Below, in pieces: positions 17,694 through 26,745 of a DNA stretch of 64,000 bases. Numbering within the stretch: position 1 is the stretch's first letter; every line of letters begins with the position of its first letter. A program made the position numbers and the translations under genes. Below the pieces are notes generated by a model that worked only from the letters and a program-made list of their open reading frames with translations, made no database searches and was not told where the DNA came from. The DNA is from Sciscionella sediminilitoris. GTDB lineage: Bacteria > Actinomycetota > Actinomycetes > Mycobacteriales > Pseudonocardiaceae. Location of the stretch: NCBI RefSeq assembly GCF_000737195.2, contig NZ_JALM01000036.1, positions 231,069 through 295,068 of the forward strand, in the 5' to 3' direction.

Positions 17694-18011
17694 TCACGCG
17701 GGAACCACGCAGGGTGCGCGCAGTTCGGCGATGCGCTGCCGGTATTCGGGCAGGGTGAATTCGGGTTTGCCGTGGTGGATGTGGACTTGCTTGGGTGAGG
17801 CTTGGCGGTCTGTCGCAGTCCGGATGCGCACATCCCCGTTCGCAGGCGATCCGGTGTAGCTGCGTGACGAACTCGCCGCCAACTGAACGATCTCGTCGAA
17901 CGCATCGGCGTCCCGTTCACTCGGGCGCCGAAGCTCGGGTCCGCAGCCTTTGTTCAGCTCGTCGAGGACACTGCGTAGTCTCAGCCCGGTTTCGGTGGGG
18001 ATCTGTGCCAA
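17694..18011 (-). pseudogene. Remnant of a DUF222/13E12-type HNH endonuclease gene
   Basis: A 105-codon frame joining pieces of the same family as the broken gene at 39839-40936. It reads ENCLA...TETGLRLRSVLDEL, then ERDADAFDEIVQLAAS, then jumps to HIHHGKPEFTLPEYR, which in the other copy lies after the HNH site. The HNH core and most of the N-terminal domain are missing, and an in-frame stop lies just upstream. The joins stay in frame, consistent with internal deletions. Probably not functional; it sits between the metE riboswitch and an ECF sigma gene. Confidence 0.75.
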
Positions 18012-18062
18012 ACAGTTCTCCGCGCCGCCGCGCCTCAGTAACGGATGAGAGCCGCCGATCCG

Positions 18063-18656
18063 TCAGCTCACTCCGAAGAACTCCTTGATATCACTGGGAA
18101 TATCGAATGCCAGTGCGCGAATTGCCCTGTGCTGCAAGGCTTTGACCGCTCCCGGGGTGCGGTTCATCATCCGCGCGGTTTCCACGACGCTGTATCCGTG
18201 GAAGAACCGCAGCACGAGGCAGTGGCGCCGGGACGGATCCAGGTTGTCCAGCGCGGCCCGGACCGCGGCGCGGGCGATATCGGCGAGCACGATCGAATCG
18301 GGCTGTGGTTCGTACGCCCCGGTTTCCGGGTTCTCGTCGGTGAGCACTTCGCGGCGGCTGCGCCCGGACTTCAGATGGTCGAGCACGATGTTCCGCGCGA
18401 TGGTGGCGAGCCAGGCTCCGATGTCGATTCCCCGATAGCGCAGCGAATCCATCCGGGCGAGGGCGCGCACGAAGGTCTCGCTCGTGCAGTCCTCGGCGAG
18501 TACCCGATCCCGGGTGAGCGTCAGGCACTGCCCGAAGACCTGGGGTGCGTAGTGCCGGTACAGCGCGCCGAAGGCGGCCATGTCCCCGGATTGGGCCGAG
18601 GACACCAGCGACCAGGTCCCGCTGTCTTCCTGGAGGTCGGTGAGCACCGCAGTCAT
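18063..18656 (-). CDS. ECF-type RNA polymerase sigma factor
   Basis: 197 aa. Region 2 (residues ~25-95) has the core-binding and -10 recognition helices, including YRHYAPQVFGQCLTL and GIDIGAWLATIARNIVLDHLKS. Region 4 (~135-185) has the helix-turn-helix HCLVLRFFHGYSVVETARMM followed by GAVKALQHRAIRAL. The start at 18656 has AAGGAG eight bases upstream. No anti-sigma gene adjoins. It is divergent from a GntR regulator with a shared 76-bp promoter region. Subgroup unknown; the target genes are not evident. Confidence 0.88.
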   Translation of the reverse strand: MTAVLTDLQEDSGTWSLVSSAQSGDMAAFGALYRHYAPQVFGQCLTLTRDRVLAEDCTSETFVRALARMDSLRYRGIDIGAWLATIARNIVLDHLKSGRSRREVLTDENPETGAYEPQPDSIVLADIARAAVRAALDNLDPSRRHCLVLRFFHGYSVVETARMMNRTPGAVKALQHRAIRALAFDIPSDIKEFFGVS

Positions 18657-18686
18657 CGACCAGCTCCTTCGATAGCCGAGACGTAG

Positions 18687-18698
18687 ATCATATATGAT
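18687..18698. promoter_or_regulatory. Palindromic operator ATCATATATGAT
   Basis: A perfect 12-bp AT-rich palindrome in GC-rich surroundings, placed between the divergent sigma-factor and GntR genes. AT-rich ATNATAT-type palindromes are typical of FCD-type GntR regulators such as the one starting 34 bp to the right. It may control both directions. Confidence 0.6.
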
Positions 18699-18732
18699 AG
18701 AGGACAGATAATCCAGGCTCAAAGGAGAGACG

Positions 18733-19434
18733 ATGGATGCGGGCAAACCGGGACTGAACCGGCGACAGCTTTCCGATGAGGTGGCCGCGCATCTGCGGGA
18801 TCGCATCATGTCCGGGGAACTCAAGCCGGGCAGCTACATCCGTATCGATCAACTCGCCGGCGAGCTCGGGATCAGCGCGACCCCGGTGCGTGAGGCGCTT
18901 GCCGCGCTGCGCGGTGAGGACATGGTCTCGCTGCAACCGAGCAAGGGGTTCGCGGTGAATCCGCTTTCCCGCCGCGATGTCCAGGATCTGTTCCAGGTGC
19001 AGGCGGACATCGCGGGACGGCTCGCCGGGCGGGCGGCCGCCCTGGTCTCCGCGGAGCAACTCGAGGAACTGACCGGGATCCAGGCCGAACTGGCCAAGGC
19101 GGTACGGACCAAGGACGCGGAGCGGATCGAACGCCTGGAGTTCGCCTTTCATCGCGGGGTGAACCTCGTCGCGGACTCCCGCAAGCTCGCCTGGGTGCTC
19201 CGCAGTGCCTCGCTGTATCTCCCACAGTCCTTCTACTCCTCGGATGCGGGCTGGCGGCGCGGACTGGGCACCGCGCACCGCGCGATCCTCGAAGCACTGC
19301 GTGCGGCCGACGAGCAGGCTGCCCGCTCCGCGATGGCCAAGCACGTGCTCGACGGTGAGCGGCGGCTGGTGAAGCATCTCGACGAGGGCGGGATCTGGGC
19401 CGCGGACCAGCCCCGGTACGTGGCCGGGCGATGA
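18733..19434 (+). CDS. GntR-family (FCD) regulator, probable controller of the one-carbon operon
   Basis: 233 aa. Winged helix at residues ~10-75 (VAAHLRDRIMSGELKPGSY, then LGISATPVREALAALRGEDMV) and an FCD-like helical ligand domain. It precedes the six-gene demethylation operon by 258 bp on the same strand, so that operon is a natural target besides its own gene. The likely operators are the AT-rich palindrome at 18687 and the repeats at 19591-19616. The ligand would then be the methylated substrate or a product; this is inference from position. Confidence 0.85.
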   Translation: MDAGKPGLNRRQLSDEVAAHLRDRIMSGELKPGSYIRIDQLAGELGISATPVREALAALRGEDMVSLQPSKGFAVNPLSRRDVQDLFQVQADIAGRLAGRAAALVSAEQLEELTGIQAELAKAVRTKDAERIERLEFAFHRGVNLVADSRKLAWVLRSASLYLPQSFYSSDAGWRRGLGTAHRAILEALRAADEQAARSAMAKHVLDGERRLVKHLDEGGIWAADQPRYVAGR

Positions 19435-19547
19435 CACAACGCTGGAACGAGTCAGCCGATCGCGGACGCGGTCGTAACACCTCCGGGCGGCGCTCCGTAT
19501 CTCCCGGACGCACCCTGTAACCACCGGAAACCGGTAAAAATTGGGTC

Positions 19548-19616
19548 TTGACAGCCCTTGACGAGGCTTTCTGAGCCGGTCCACACTTGTTGCATCAGCC
19601 ACAACTGGCTGCATCA
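19548..19616 (+). promoter_or_regulatory. Promoter region with repeats before the one-carbon operon
   Basis: TTGACA at 19548-19553 and TTGACG at 19558-19563 are candidate -35 boxes, though no good -10 follows at 17 bp. Downstream, CAGCCA-CAAC-TGGCTG (19596-19611) is an inverted repeat, and TGCATCA occurs twice, at 19591 and 19610, two helical turns apart. The set looks like a regulator binding region for the operon that starts at 19693. Confidence 0.5.
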
Positions 19617-19692
19617 TACGCAACTAAATAGCTTCTCTAAACTACTCCCTTGCGCAGCCGGTGGGGCGACCACCGGCGTCAGGAGGCGAGCG

Positions 19693-20919
19693 ATGACGGA
19701 CGTGCTCAAGCCGCGGCTCGCGAACGATTCGACTACGGATTCGACGCAGCAGGTCGTCGACAAGCCAGCGGTCATGCTCTACACCCGCCTGCGGAAATCC
19801 CCGTACTTCTGGGCTTCCCGGCGGCACGGTGTGGCGATGTACAGCGTGTACAACCACACCTATCACCCACGCCACTACGGCGATCCGGTTGCCGAGTACT
19901 GGACACTGCTCAACGACGTGACGATCTGGGATGTCGGCGTCGAACGGCAGCTGGAGATCTCCGGGCCGGACGCGCTCGCGTTCACGAATACGCTCGTGCC
20001 ACGCGATCTGCACAAGTGCGCCGTCGGCCAGTGCAAGTACGTGTTCATCACGGCACCGGACGGCGGGATCGTCAACGACCCGATTCTGCTCCGCGTCGAG
20101 GAGGACCGGTTCTGGCTCTCCCTCGCGGACAGCGATGTGGGCCTGTGGGCACTGGCGCTCGCCCATGCGGGCGGCTGGAATGTGCACGTCGGCGAGGTCG
20201 ATGTGGCACCGATCCAGATCCAGGGTCCCAAGGCCAAGGCGGTCATGTCCGATCTTTTCGGTCCCGAAGTACTGGACATGCCGTACTACGCGCTGCGCCA
20301 CGACACCATCGACGGGATGGATGTGGTGATCAGCCGCACCGGGTACAGCGGCGAGATCGGTTACGAGATCTATCTCTACGAGGCGAGCCGGAACGCGGTC
20401 GCCCTGTGGGACCGGGTCTGGGAAGCCGGGCAGCCGCACGGGATCCGTCCGATCGGGCCGTGCCACATGCGGCGCATCGAAGCGGGCATGCTCGCCTACG
20501 GCTGCGATATCACCCTGGACACCAATCCGCTCGAGGTCGGCTACGACTACAAGTGGATGGTGGACCTGAACCAGGAAGCCGATTTCATCGGTAAGGAAGC
20601 GCTGATCCGGGCCAAGGAAAAGGGCGTCTCCCGATCCATGGTCGGGGTGGAGATCGAGGGTCCCTCGGTCGGTTCGTACAACGACGGCTCGATGATCGAA
20701 CCGTTCAGCGTGCAGGACACCGCGGGCACCGTGATCGGTTCGGTGACCAGCGCGTGCCACTCCCCGAGGCTGGAGCGCAACATCGGGCTCGCGATGGTGC
20801 CGATCGAGCACACCGCGCTCGGTACCGAACTGCGGATCCTGACCCCGGAGGGAGTCCGCGGCGGAACCGTCGTGGAGAAGCCGTTCGTGGATCCCCACAA
20901 GGACACCCCGAAGAGTTAG
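19693..20919 (+). CDS. GcvT-superfamily THF-dependent demethylase (DmdA/LigM-like)
   Basis: 408 aa of GcvT fold. After ~35 variable residues it reads RKSPYFWASRRHGV, then VYNHTYHPRHYGD, VTIWDVGVERQLEISGPDA, GGIVNDPILLRVEEDRFW, and a C-terminal barrel with VTSACHSPRLERNIGLAMV. This layout is closer to the DMSP demethylase DmdA and the aromatic O-demethylase LigM than to the T-protein of the glycine cleavage system, and no gcvP or gcvH is present. It would transfer a methyl group from a substrate to THF, giving 5-methyl-THF. The ATG at 19693 with AGGAGG seven bases upstream is chosen; a longer frame from 19558 runs through the promoter. The next genes, metF-like and fhs, match the LigM operon logic. 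Substrate unknown. Confidence 0.85.
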   Translation: MTDVLKPRLANDSTTDSTQQVVDKPAVMLYTRLRKSPYFWASRRHGVAMYSVYNHTYHPRHYGDPVAEYWTLLNDVTIWDVGVERQLEISGPDALAFTNTLVPRDLHKCAVGQCKYVFITAPDGGIVNDPILLRVEEDRFWLSLADSDVGLWALALAHAGGWNVHVGEVDVAPIQIQGPKAKAVMSDLFGPEVLDMPYYALRHDTIDGMDVVISRTGYSGEIGYEIYLYEASRNAVALWDRVWEAGQPHGIRPIGPCHMRRIEAGMLAYGCDITLDTNPLEVGYDYKWMVDLNQEADFIGKEALIRAKEKGVSRSMVGVEIEGPSVGSYNDGSMIEPFSVQDTAGTVIGSVTSACHSPRLERNIGLAMVPIEHTALGTELRILTPEGVRGGTVVEKPFVDPHKDTPKS

Positions 20920-20938
20920 CGATACCAAGGGGGTCACC

Positions 20939-21778
20939 ATGACCGAATCCCTGACGAGAGCGGGAAAGCGGCGGGTCCGGGCTGCCCTGCTCGCCGCTCC
21001 GCGCTATGAGGTGATGCCGCTTCGCGGGGTGCTCGACAAGACCGCCGAGCTGCCAACGGGGGCGACGGTCACCGTGACCTCCTCGCCGAGCAGGGGCGTG
21101 CGGGAGACGATCGAGCTCGCGGAAAGCCTTGGCGCGCTGGGATTCGACGCGGTGCCGCATCTCGCGGCGCGGCTGGTGACCGATCGTGCCGAGCTCGCCG
21201 ATCTGCTCGACCGGATCGCCGCTGCCGGGATCCGGGATGTGTTCGTCGTCGGCGGTGATGGCGCGCAGCCGCTCGGCGAGTTCGAGAGCGGGCTCGATCT
21301 GCTGCGCGCCATGGCCGAACTCGGCAAGCGCCCACCGCGGGTCGGGGTTCCCTCCTATCCGGACGGGCACCACGCGGTGACGTTCACCGGCATGCTCGAT
21401 GCGCTCGAGGCGAAGCAGGAGTATGCCGACTACACCGTCACCCAGCTCTGTTTCGATGCCGAGCTGGTGTGCCGGTTCGCGGAAACCGTGCGGGGCAGGG
21501 GAATCCGGCTGCCGATCATCGCGGGCGTTCCCGGGGTGGTCGATCCGCGGAAACTGCTGCGGGTCAGCATGCGCATCGGGGTCGGGGACTCGGTGCGATT
21601 CGTGCGCGGAAACCGTGCGGTGGCCGGGAAACTGCTGCGGCCCGGTGGATATCGCCCGGATTCGCTGGTGCGCAAGCTCGGCGCGCACGGCGAGATCGCC
21701 GGACTGCATGTGTACACGTTCAACCACATCGGTCCGACGGTGCGCTGGCTCACCGCGCGCCGCCGAGCGGTGGCCTGA
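20939..21778 (+). CDS. Methylenetetrahydrofolate reductase-like protein (MetF family)
   Basis: 279 aa, TIM-barrel MetF family: VTVTSSPSRGV early, VPHLAARLV (the usual THxxxR-type strand end), GIRDVFVVGGDG, the TVTQLCFDAEL segment with the folate-contact Gln, and PGVVDPRKL. It interconverts 5-methyl- and 5,10-methylene-THF with FAD. Placed 19 bp after a methyl-THF-producing GcvT-like enzyme and before formate-THF ligase, it most likely runs in the oxidative direction here. The sequence is diverged from housekeeping MetF, consistent with a catabolic copy such as that in the ligM operon. Confidence 0.85.
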   Translation: MTESLTRAGKRRVRAALLAAPRYEVMPLRGVLDKTAELPTGATVTVTSSPSRGVRETIELAESLGALGFDAVPHLAARLVTDRAELADLLDRIAAAGIRDVFVVGGDGAQPLGEFESGLDLLRAMAELGKRPPRVGVPSYPDGHHAVTFTGMLDALEAKQEYADYTVTQLCFDAELVCRFAETVRGRGIRLPIIAGVPGVVDPRKLLRVSMRIGVGDSVRFVRGNRAVAGKLLRPGGYRPDSLVRKLGAHGEIAGLHVYTFNHIGPTVRWLTARRRAVA

Positions 21779-21794
21779 AGGGGGTGGCACCACG

Positions 21795-23486
21795 ATGTCG
21801 ACGAATCTGGAGATCTCGCGGAACGCGGTACGCCGGCCGTTGACCGAACTCGGCGCGGAAATGGGAATCCGCCCCGGGCTGCTCGAACCCTACGGGGACG
21901 CGGTCGCCAAGATCTCGCTCGACGCGGTCGAGGAACTGAAATCCCGCCCGCGCGCGAAATACGTGGTGGTCTCCGCGATCACCCCGACCCCGCTCGGCGA
22001 GGGCAAGACGACCACCACGGTCGGGCTCGGCCAGGCGTTCGCGCACATCGGCAGCCGAGGAGTGATCGCGATCCGCCAGCCCTCCATGGGCCCGACCTTC
22101 GGCATCAAGGGCGGGGCTGCCGGCGGCGGGTACTCCCAGGTCGTCCCGATGGAGTCGATGAACCTGCATCTGACCGGGGATCTGCACGCGGTCACCGCCG
22201 CGCACAATCTACTGGCCGCGATGGTGGACAACCATCTGGACAAGGGAAACGCGCTCGATCTCGACCCGCACTCCATCACCTGGCGGCGGGTGCTCGACTC
22301 CAATGACCGCGATCTGCGCCAGATCGTCACCGGCCTCGGCGGGCCAGGGGACGGCAATCCGCGCCAGACCGGGTTCGATATCACCGCGGCGAGTGAGGTC
22401 ATGGCGGTGCTCGCGCTGGCCACCTCACTGCGTGATCTGCGGGACCGGCTCGGCCGGATCGTGGTCGGTTACGACCGCGCGGGCCATCCGGTCACCGCGG
22501 AATCCCTGCACGCGGCGGGCGCGATGTGCGTGCTGCTGCGGGAGGCGATCAAACCGAACCTGATGCAGACAGTGGAACAGACCCCGGTGCTCGTCCACTG
22601 TGGACCATTCGGGAACATCGCGCACGGGAACTCCTCGATCGTGGCCGACCTGATCGGCATCCATGCGGGCGACTACCTGGTCACCGAGGCCGGGTTCGGC
22701 GCGGACATGGGCGCGGAACGGTTCTTCAACATCAAATGCCGTGCCTCGGGACTGGTGCCGGACGCCGCGGTCGTGGTCGCCACGGTGCGCGGGCTCAAGG
22801 CGCACTCCGGGAAATACCGCATCGTCGCGGGGAAACCACTACCCGAGGAATTGCTCGCGGAGAATCCCGATGACGTGTACGCGGGTGCGGCGAACCTCCG
22901 CAGGCAGCTGGCGAACATCCGCGCGCACGGGGTCACCCCGGTCGTCGCGGTGAACGCCTTCCCCGGTGACTATCCGAGCGAACATCGCGCGATACTGCGA
23001 ATCGCCACCGAGGAGGGGGCCCGTGCCGCGGTGAGCACGCATGTCGCGGACGGCGGAAAGGGTGCGGCGGCGCTCGCCGAGGCAGTGGCCGATGCCTGTG
23101 CGACACCCTCGGAGTACCACCCGCTCTATCCGGATGACCTGTCCCTCGTGGACAAGATCGACACGGTCGCCCGGCGGATCTACGGGGCGGACGGGCTGGA
23201 CATCTCCCCGCTCGCCAAGCGCCAGCTGCGCGGCTACGAACGCAACGGTTTCGGGAATCTCCCGGTGTGCATCGCGAAAACGCACCTCTCGCTTTCCGCG
23301 GACCCGGCCCGCAAGGGCGCACCGAGCGGCTGGCTGCTCCCGGTTCGCGAGGTGCGCGCCTCCGCGGGGGCCGGATTCGTCTACCCGATCTGCGGGGAAA
23401 TGCGCACCATGCCCGGGCTTTCCTCGACACCGGCCGCCGAGCACATCGATATCGACGAGTCCGGCCAGATCGTCGGGCTGTACTAG
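21795..23486 (+). CDS. fhs: Formate--tetrahydrofolate ligase
   Basis: 563 aa, full length. The N-terminal half has the nucleotide-binding segment ITPTPLGEGKTTTTVGLGQA, then RQPSMGPTFGIKGGAAGGGYSQ; later ITAASEVMAVLALATSL and GFGADMGAERFFNIKCR follow. The enzyme forms 10-formyl-THF from formate, THF and ATP, or in reverse frees formate and makes ATP. In this operon the reverse direction would drain one-carbon units from demethylation, as LigH is thought to do. Methylenetetrahydrofolate dehydrogenase/cyclohydrolase (FolD), needed between MetF and Fhs, is not in the window and must come from elsewhere. GAAGGGGGTGG precedes the ATG at 21795. Confidence 0.96.
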   Translation: MSTNLEISRNAVRRPLTELGAEMGIRPGLLEPYGDAVAKISLDAVEELKSRPRAKYVVVSAITPTPLGEGKTTTTVGLGQAFAHIGSRGVIAIRQPSMGPTFGIKGGAAGGGYSQVVPMESMNLHLTGDLHAVTAAHNLLAAMVDNHLDKGNALDLDPHSITWRRVLDSNDRDLRQIVTGLGGPGDGNPRQTGFDITAASEVMAVLALATSLRDLRDRLGRIVVGYDRAGHPVTAESLHAAGAMCVLLREAIKPNLMQTVEQTPVLVHCGPFGNIAHGNSSIVADLIGIHAGDYLVTEAGFGADMGAERFFNIKCRASGLVPDAAVVVATVRGLKAHSGKYRIVAGKPLPEELLAENPDDVYAGAANLRRQLANIRAHGVTPVVAVNAFPGDYPSEHRAILRIATEEGARAAVSTHVADGGKGAAALAEAVADACATPSEYHPLYPDDLSLVDKIDTVARRIYGADGLDISPLAKRQLRGYERNGFGNLPVCIAKTHLSLSADPARKGAPSGWLLPVREVRASAGAGFVYPICGEMRTMPGLSSTPAAEHIDIDESGQIVGLY

Positions 23487-23508
23487 GAGCCTGCACTAGG
23501 AGCTTGCC

Positions 23509-25995
23509 ATGGCTGAACTTCCCGACCGCGCCACCGTCGTCGTCATCGGAGCGGGAATCGTCGGCAACTCGCTCGTGTACCACCTCGCCGACCGCGGCTG
23601 GCGGGACATCGTGTTGCTCGACAAGGGGCCGCTGCCCGATCCGGGCGGTTCGACGGGGCACGCATCCAACTTCATCTTCCCGGTCGACCACTCCAAGGAG
23701 ATCACCTGGCTCACGCTGGATTCGATGCGCCAGTACGAGAAATTCAACACGCTCACCACCTGCGGTGGGATCGAGGTGGCCCGCGAACCGCAGCGGGTCG
23801 AGGAACTGAAGCGGCGCATGGCATCGGCGAAGTCCTGGGGCATCAACGCCGAACTGATCAGCCCGCGGCGGACGCACGAACTCATGCCGTTCCTCGATCC
23901 GGGAGTGATCCTGGCCGGATTCCACACTCCCTCGGTCGCGGTTGTCGACCCGCTGCAGACCGGGGTGCTCATGCGCGAACAGGCGAGCCAGCTCGGCGCG
24001 CTGCACACCGCCGCGAACACCGAGGTGCTGGCCATCGAAACCACCGATGGCCGGATCCGGCGGGTGCGCACCGATCGCGGGGACATCGAGACCGACACCG
24101 TGGTGATCGCCTGCGGGGTGTGGAGCCCGCGGCTGGCCCGCATGGCCGGGGCACACATCCCGCTGACCCCGGCGGTGCACCAGATGATCGATGTCGGCCC
24201 GATCCCGGAACTGGAGAAGACCAACGCCGAGATCGCCTATCCGATCGTGCGCGATATGGATCCGCTGATGTACGAACGGCAGAGCGGCGCCGATCTGGAG
24301 GTCGGTTCCTACGCGCACCGCCCGATCCTGCACGAGCCGGATGAAATCCCCTCGATCGCGGCAGCCGCGCTCTCTCCGACCCAGCTGCCGTTCACCGATG
24401 CGGATTTCGACCCGCAGATGGAGCAGGCACTCGAACTGTTCCCGGACATCCTCGGGGACCCCGAAGCCGGGATCCGGCACGCGATCAACGGGCTGCTCTC
24501 GCTCACCCCGGACGGCGGCCCGCTGCTCGGCGAGACCCCCGAGGTGCGCGGGCTGTGGTCGGCGGCCGCGGTGTGGATCAAGGAGGGCCCCGGGGTAGGC
24601 CGGATGCTCGCCGAGTGGATGACCGATGGTGCCCCGGAAATCGACCCGCACGCCGCGGACATCGCCCGGTTCTACCCGCACCAGCGCACCCGCGCCCATG
24701 TGCGCGCGCGGGCGAACGAGGGCTTCAACAAGACCTACGGCATCGTGCATCCCCGCGAGCAGTGGGAATCCAACCGGGAACAGCGGCTCTCCCCGTTCCA
24801 TACCAGGGAAGTCGAGCTCGGTGCGCGGTTCTTCGAGGTCGGGGGCTGGGAACGCCCGCAGTGGTACGAGAGCAACCGGGAACTGCTCGAACGGTATCCG
24901 GTCGCGGACCGGCCGCACGAGTGGGACGCCCGCTGGTGGTCGCCGATCAGCACCGCCGAACATCTCGCCATGCGCGAGCACGCCGCCATGATCGACCTGA
25001 CCGCCTTCGCGCAGTTCGACATCACCGGACCGGGCGCGCTCGAGTTCATCCAGTGGATGACCGTGGCCCAGATGGACCGGCCGGTCGGCAGGATCATGTA
25101 CACCCCGGTGCTCGCCCCGAACGGCGGATTCCGCAGCGACCTCACCGTGGTTCGTCTGGGGCAGCGGTGGTTCCGGGTGGTCACCGGCGGCGCGGACGGG
25201 GCGCGGGATCTCAAGTGGTTCACCCAGAACCTGCCCGCCGATGCCGCACTGCGGGATGTGACCTCCGCGGTGTGCACGATCGGCCTGTGGGGACCGCGCG
25301 CCCGGGATGTGCTCGCCGCGTGCACCGAGGACGATGTGTCCAACGACGGATTCCCCTTCGGTACCGCGCGCGAGATCGCCGTCGGTTCGGTTCCGGTGCT
25401 CGCCATGCGACTGTCCTATGTGGGCGATCTGGGCTGGGAACTGCATGCCCCCTTCGAACAGGGCGCGCGACTGTGGGACGCGCTCTACGCCGCGGGGCGC
25501 CCGCACGGACTGGTGCCCGCGGGAATCGGGGTGTACGGCACCACCGGGCGGCTGGAGAAGGGCTACCGACTGATGGGTGCCGAGCTCGAACTCGAATACA
25601 GCCCGGTCGAGGCGGGGCTCGCGCTGCCCAAGGTGAAGAGCGCGGACTTCATCGGCAAGGAGGCGTACCTGCGCGCCCGCGACGGTGAACCGGTCGCCAC
25701 CCTGTGCACCCTCAGTTATGGTGGCACACAACGGTTTCCGCAGGGCGGCGAGCCGATCCTGACCACCGAGGGCGAGCGGATCGTGGACCGCAAGGGGCGC
25801 GGTTCCTACGTCACCAGCGCGGGATCCGGGCCGACGCTGGGCACCTATCTGCTGATGGCGTACCTGCCCGCGCAGTACGCGGTGGAGGGCACCGAACTCA
25901 CCGTGGAGTACATGGGGGAGCGGTACCCGGTCGTCGTGGCACGGGCCGGGCGCACCCCGCTGTTCGATCCGGACGATACGCGAATGCGGGTGTGA
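23509..25995 (+). CDS. FAD-dependent oxidoreductase / aminomethyltransferase fusion (dimethylglycine/sarcosine dehydrogenase type)
   Basis: 828 aa. The N-terminal DAO domain (residues ~8-390) has the dinucleotide motif GAGIVG at 14-19 and GGSTGHASNF at 47-56. His51 sits where DMGDH and sarcosine dehydrogenases attach FAD covalently. A middle linker leads to a C-terminal GcvT domain (~420-820) that binds THF. Such fusions oxidise N-methyl groups, pass the formaldehyde to THF as methylene-THF, and give electrons to ETF, whose two subunits are encoded directly downstream. A Gly stands where the Trp of the classic GSTWHAAG motif is found, hinting at another substrate. Start at 23509, 22 bp after fhs. 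Confidence 0.88.
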   Translation: MAELPDRATVVVIGAGIVGNSLVYHLADRGWRDIVLLDKGPLPDPGGSTGHASNFIFPVDHSKEITWLTLDSMRQYEKFNTLTTCGGIEVAREPQRVEELKRRMASAKSWGINAELISPRRTHELMPFLDPGVILAGFHTPSVAVVDPLQTGVLMREQASQLGALHTAANTEVLAIETTDGRIRRVRTDRGDIETDTVVIACGVWSPRLARMAGAHIPLTPAVHQMIDVGPIPELEKTNAEIAYPIVRDMDPLMYERQSGADLEVGSYAHRPILHEPDEIPSIAAAALSPTQLPFTDADFDPQMEQALELFPDILGDPEAGIRHAINGLLSLTPDGGPLLGETPEVRGLWSAAAVWIKEGPGVGRMLAEWMTDGAPEIDPHAADIARFYPHQRTRAHVRARANEGFNKTYGIVHPREQWESNREQRLSPFHTREVELGARFFEVGGWERPQWYESNRELLERYPVADRPHEWDARWWSPISTAEHLAMREHAAMIDLTAFAQFDITGPGALEFIQWMTVAQMDRPVGRIMYTPVLAPNGGFRSDLTVVRLGQRWFRVVTGGADGARDLKWFTQNLPADAALRDVTSAVCTIGLWGPRARDVLAACTEDDVSNDGFPFGTAREIAVGSVPVLAMRLSYVGDLGWELHAPFEQGARLWDALYAAGRPHGLVPAGIGVYGTTGRLEKGYRLMGAELELEYSPVEAGLALPKVKSADFIGKEAYLRARDGEPVATLCTLSYGGTQRFPQGGEPILTTEGERIVDRKGRGSYVTSAGSGPTLGTYLLMAYLPAQYAVEGTELTVEYMGERYPVVVARAGRTPLFDPDDTRMRV

Positions 25996-25998
25996 ACC

Positions 25999-26745
25999 AT
26001 GGATGTGCTCGTCTGCGTGAAACGGGTGCCCGCCTTCGGCGCCGAGGTCGTGCTCACCGAGGACGGCGAGCTCGACACCAGGCACCTGGGGTTCACCATC
26101 GGACCGCACGAGGAATGCGCGGTGGAAGAGGCGGTGCGGATCGCGGAGCGGACCTCGGGTTCGGCCGGGGTGCTCACCGTGGGACCGCCGGAGGCCGAGG
26201 AACAACTGCGGTATGCCATGGCCATGGGCGCCGATCACGGGGTGCTCGTCGAGGGCGCGGGGGAGGATCCGCAGGCGACCGCGTCCGCGATTCTCGCCGC
26301 GCTGCGCGAAATCGGCCCCTATGACCTGCTGTTGTTCGGCAACGAATCCGCCGATGCCTGCCAGTATCAGGTCGGTGCACGCGTCGCGAACGGGCTCGGC
26401 CTGCCCGTACTCGCCGGGGTGAAAGGGATCGAGCTCGGACCTGAGGAAGTCACGCTGCGCCGGGATGTCCCGGACGGTGTCGAGGTGTACCGGGCACCGC
26501 TGCCCGCCGTGGCCGCCGTCGCGGAAGGGCTGAACCTGCCGCGCTATCCGAGCATCAAGGGCCGGTTGCGGGCGAAAAAGGCGCCGCTGCACCGGATCTC
26601 GCCCGAAGTGGCGGCGGGCGGCCTGCGCGCGCTGCGGTTGCGTACCCCGCCGGGAATCGGCACCGAGACCAAGGTACTCGGGAGCGGGGCCGAGGCGGCC
26701 GATGCCGTGCTGAGCGTGCTCGAGGATCTGGGGGTGTTGCGCTGA
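25999..26745 (+). CDS. etfB: Electron transfer flavoprotein beta subunit
   Basis: 248 aa, ETF beta family: MDVLVCVKRVPAFGAEVVL at the N-terminus, ECAVEEAVRIAE, then LLFGNESADACQYQVGARVANGLG, and RYPSIKGRLRAKK near the C-terminus. With EtfA it accepts electrons from the dehydrogenase encoded 3 bp upstream and hands them to ETF-quinone oxidoreductase (not in this window). Its stop overlaps the etfA start. The copy is diverged enough to suggest dedication to this pathway rather than to beta-oxidation; that is inference from linkage. Confidence 0.93.
   Translation: MDVLVCVKRVPAFGAEVVLTEDGELDTRHLGFTIGPHEECAVEEAVRIAERTSGSAGVLTVGPPEAEEQLRYAMAMGADHGVLVEGAGEDPQATASAILAALREIGPYDLLLFGNESADACQYQVGARVANGLGLPVLAGVKGIELGPEEVTLRRDVPDGVEVYRAPLPAVAAVAEGLNLPRYPSIKGRLRAKKAPLHRISPEVAAGGLRALRLRTPPGIGTETKVLGSGAEAADAVLSVLEDLGVLR

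Noticed and set aside
20939..21778. Considered as the housekeeping metF serving metE.
   Set aside because: It sits inside the demethylation operon between a methyl-THF-forming enzyme and fhs, far from metE; a catabolic role is more likely, though not proved.
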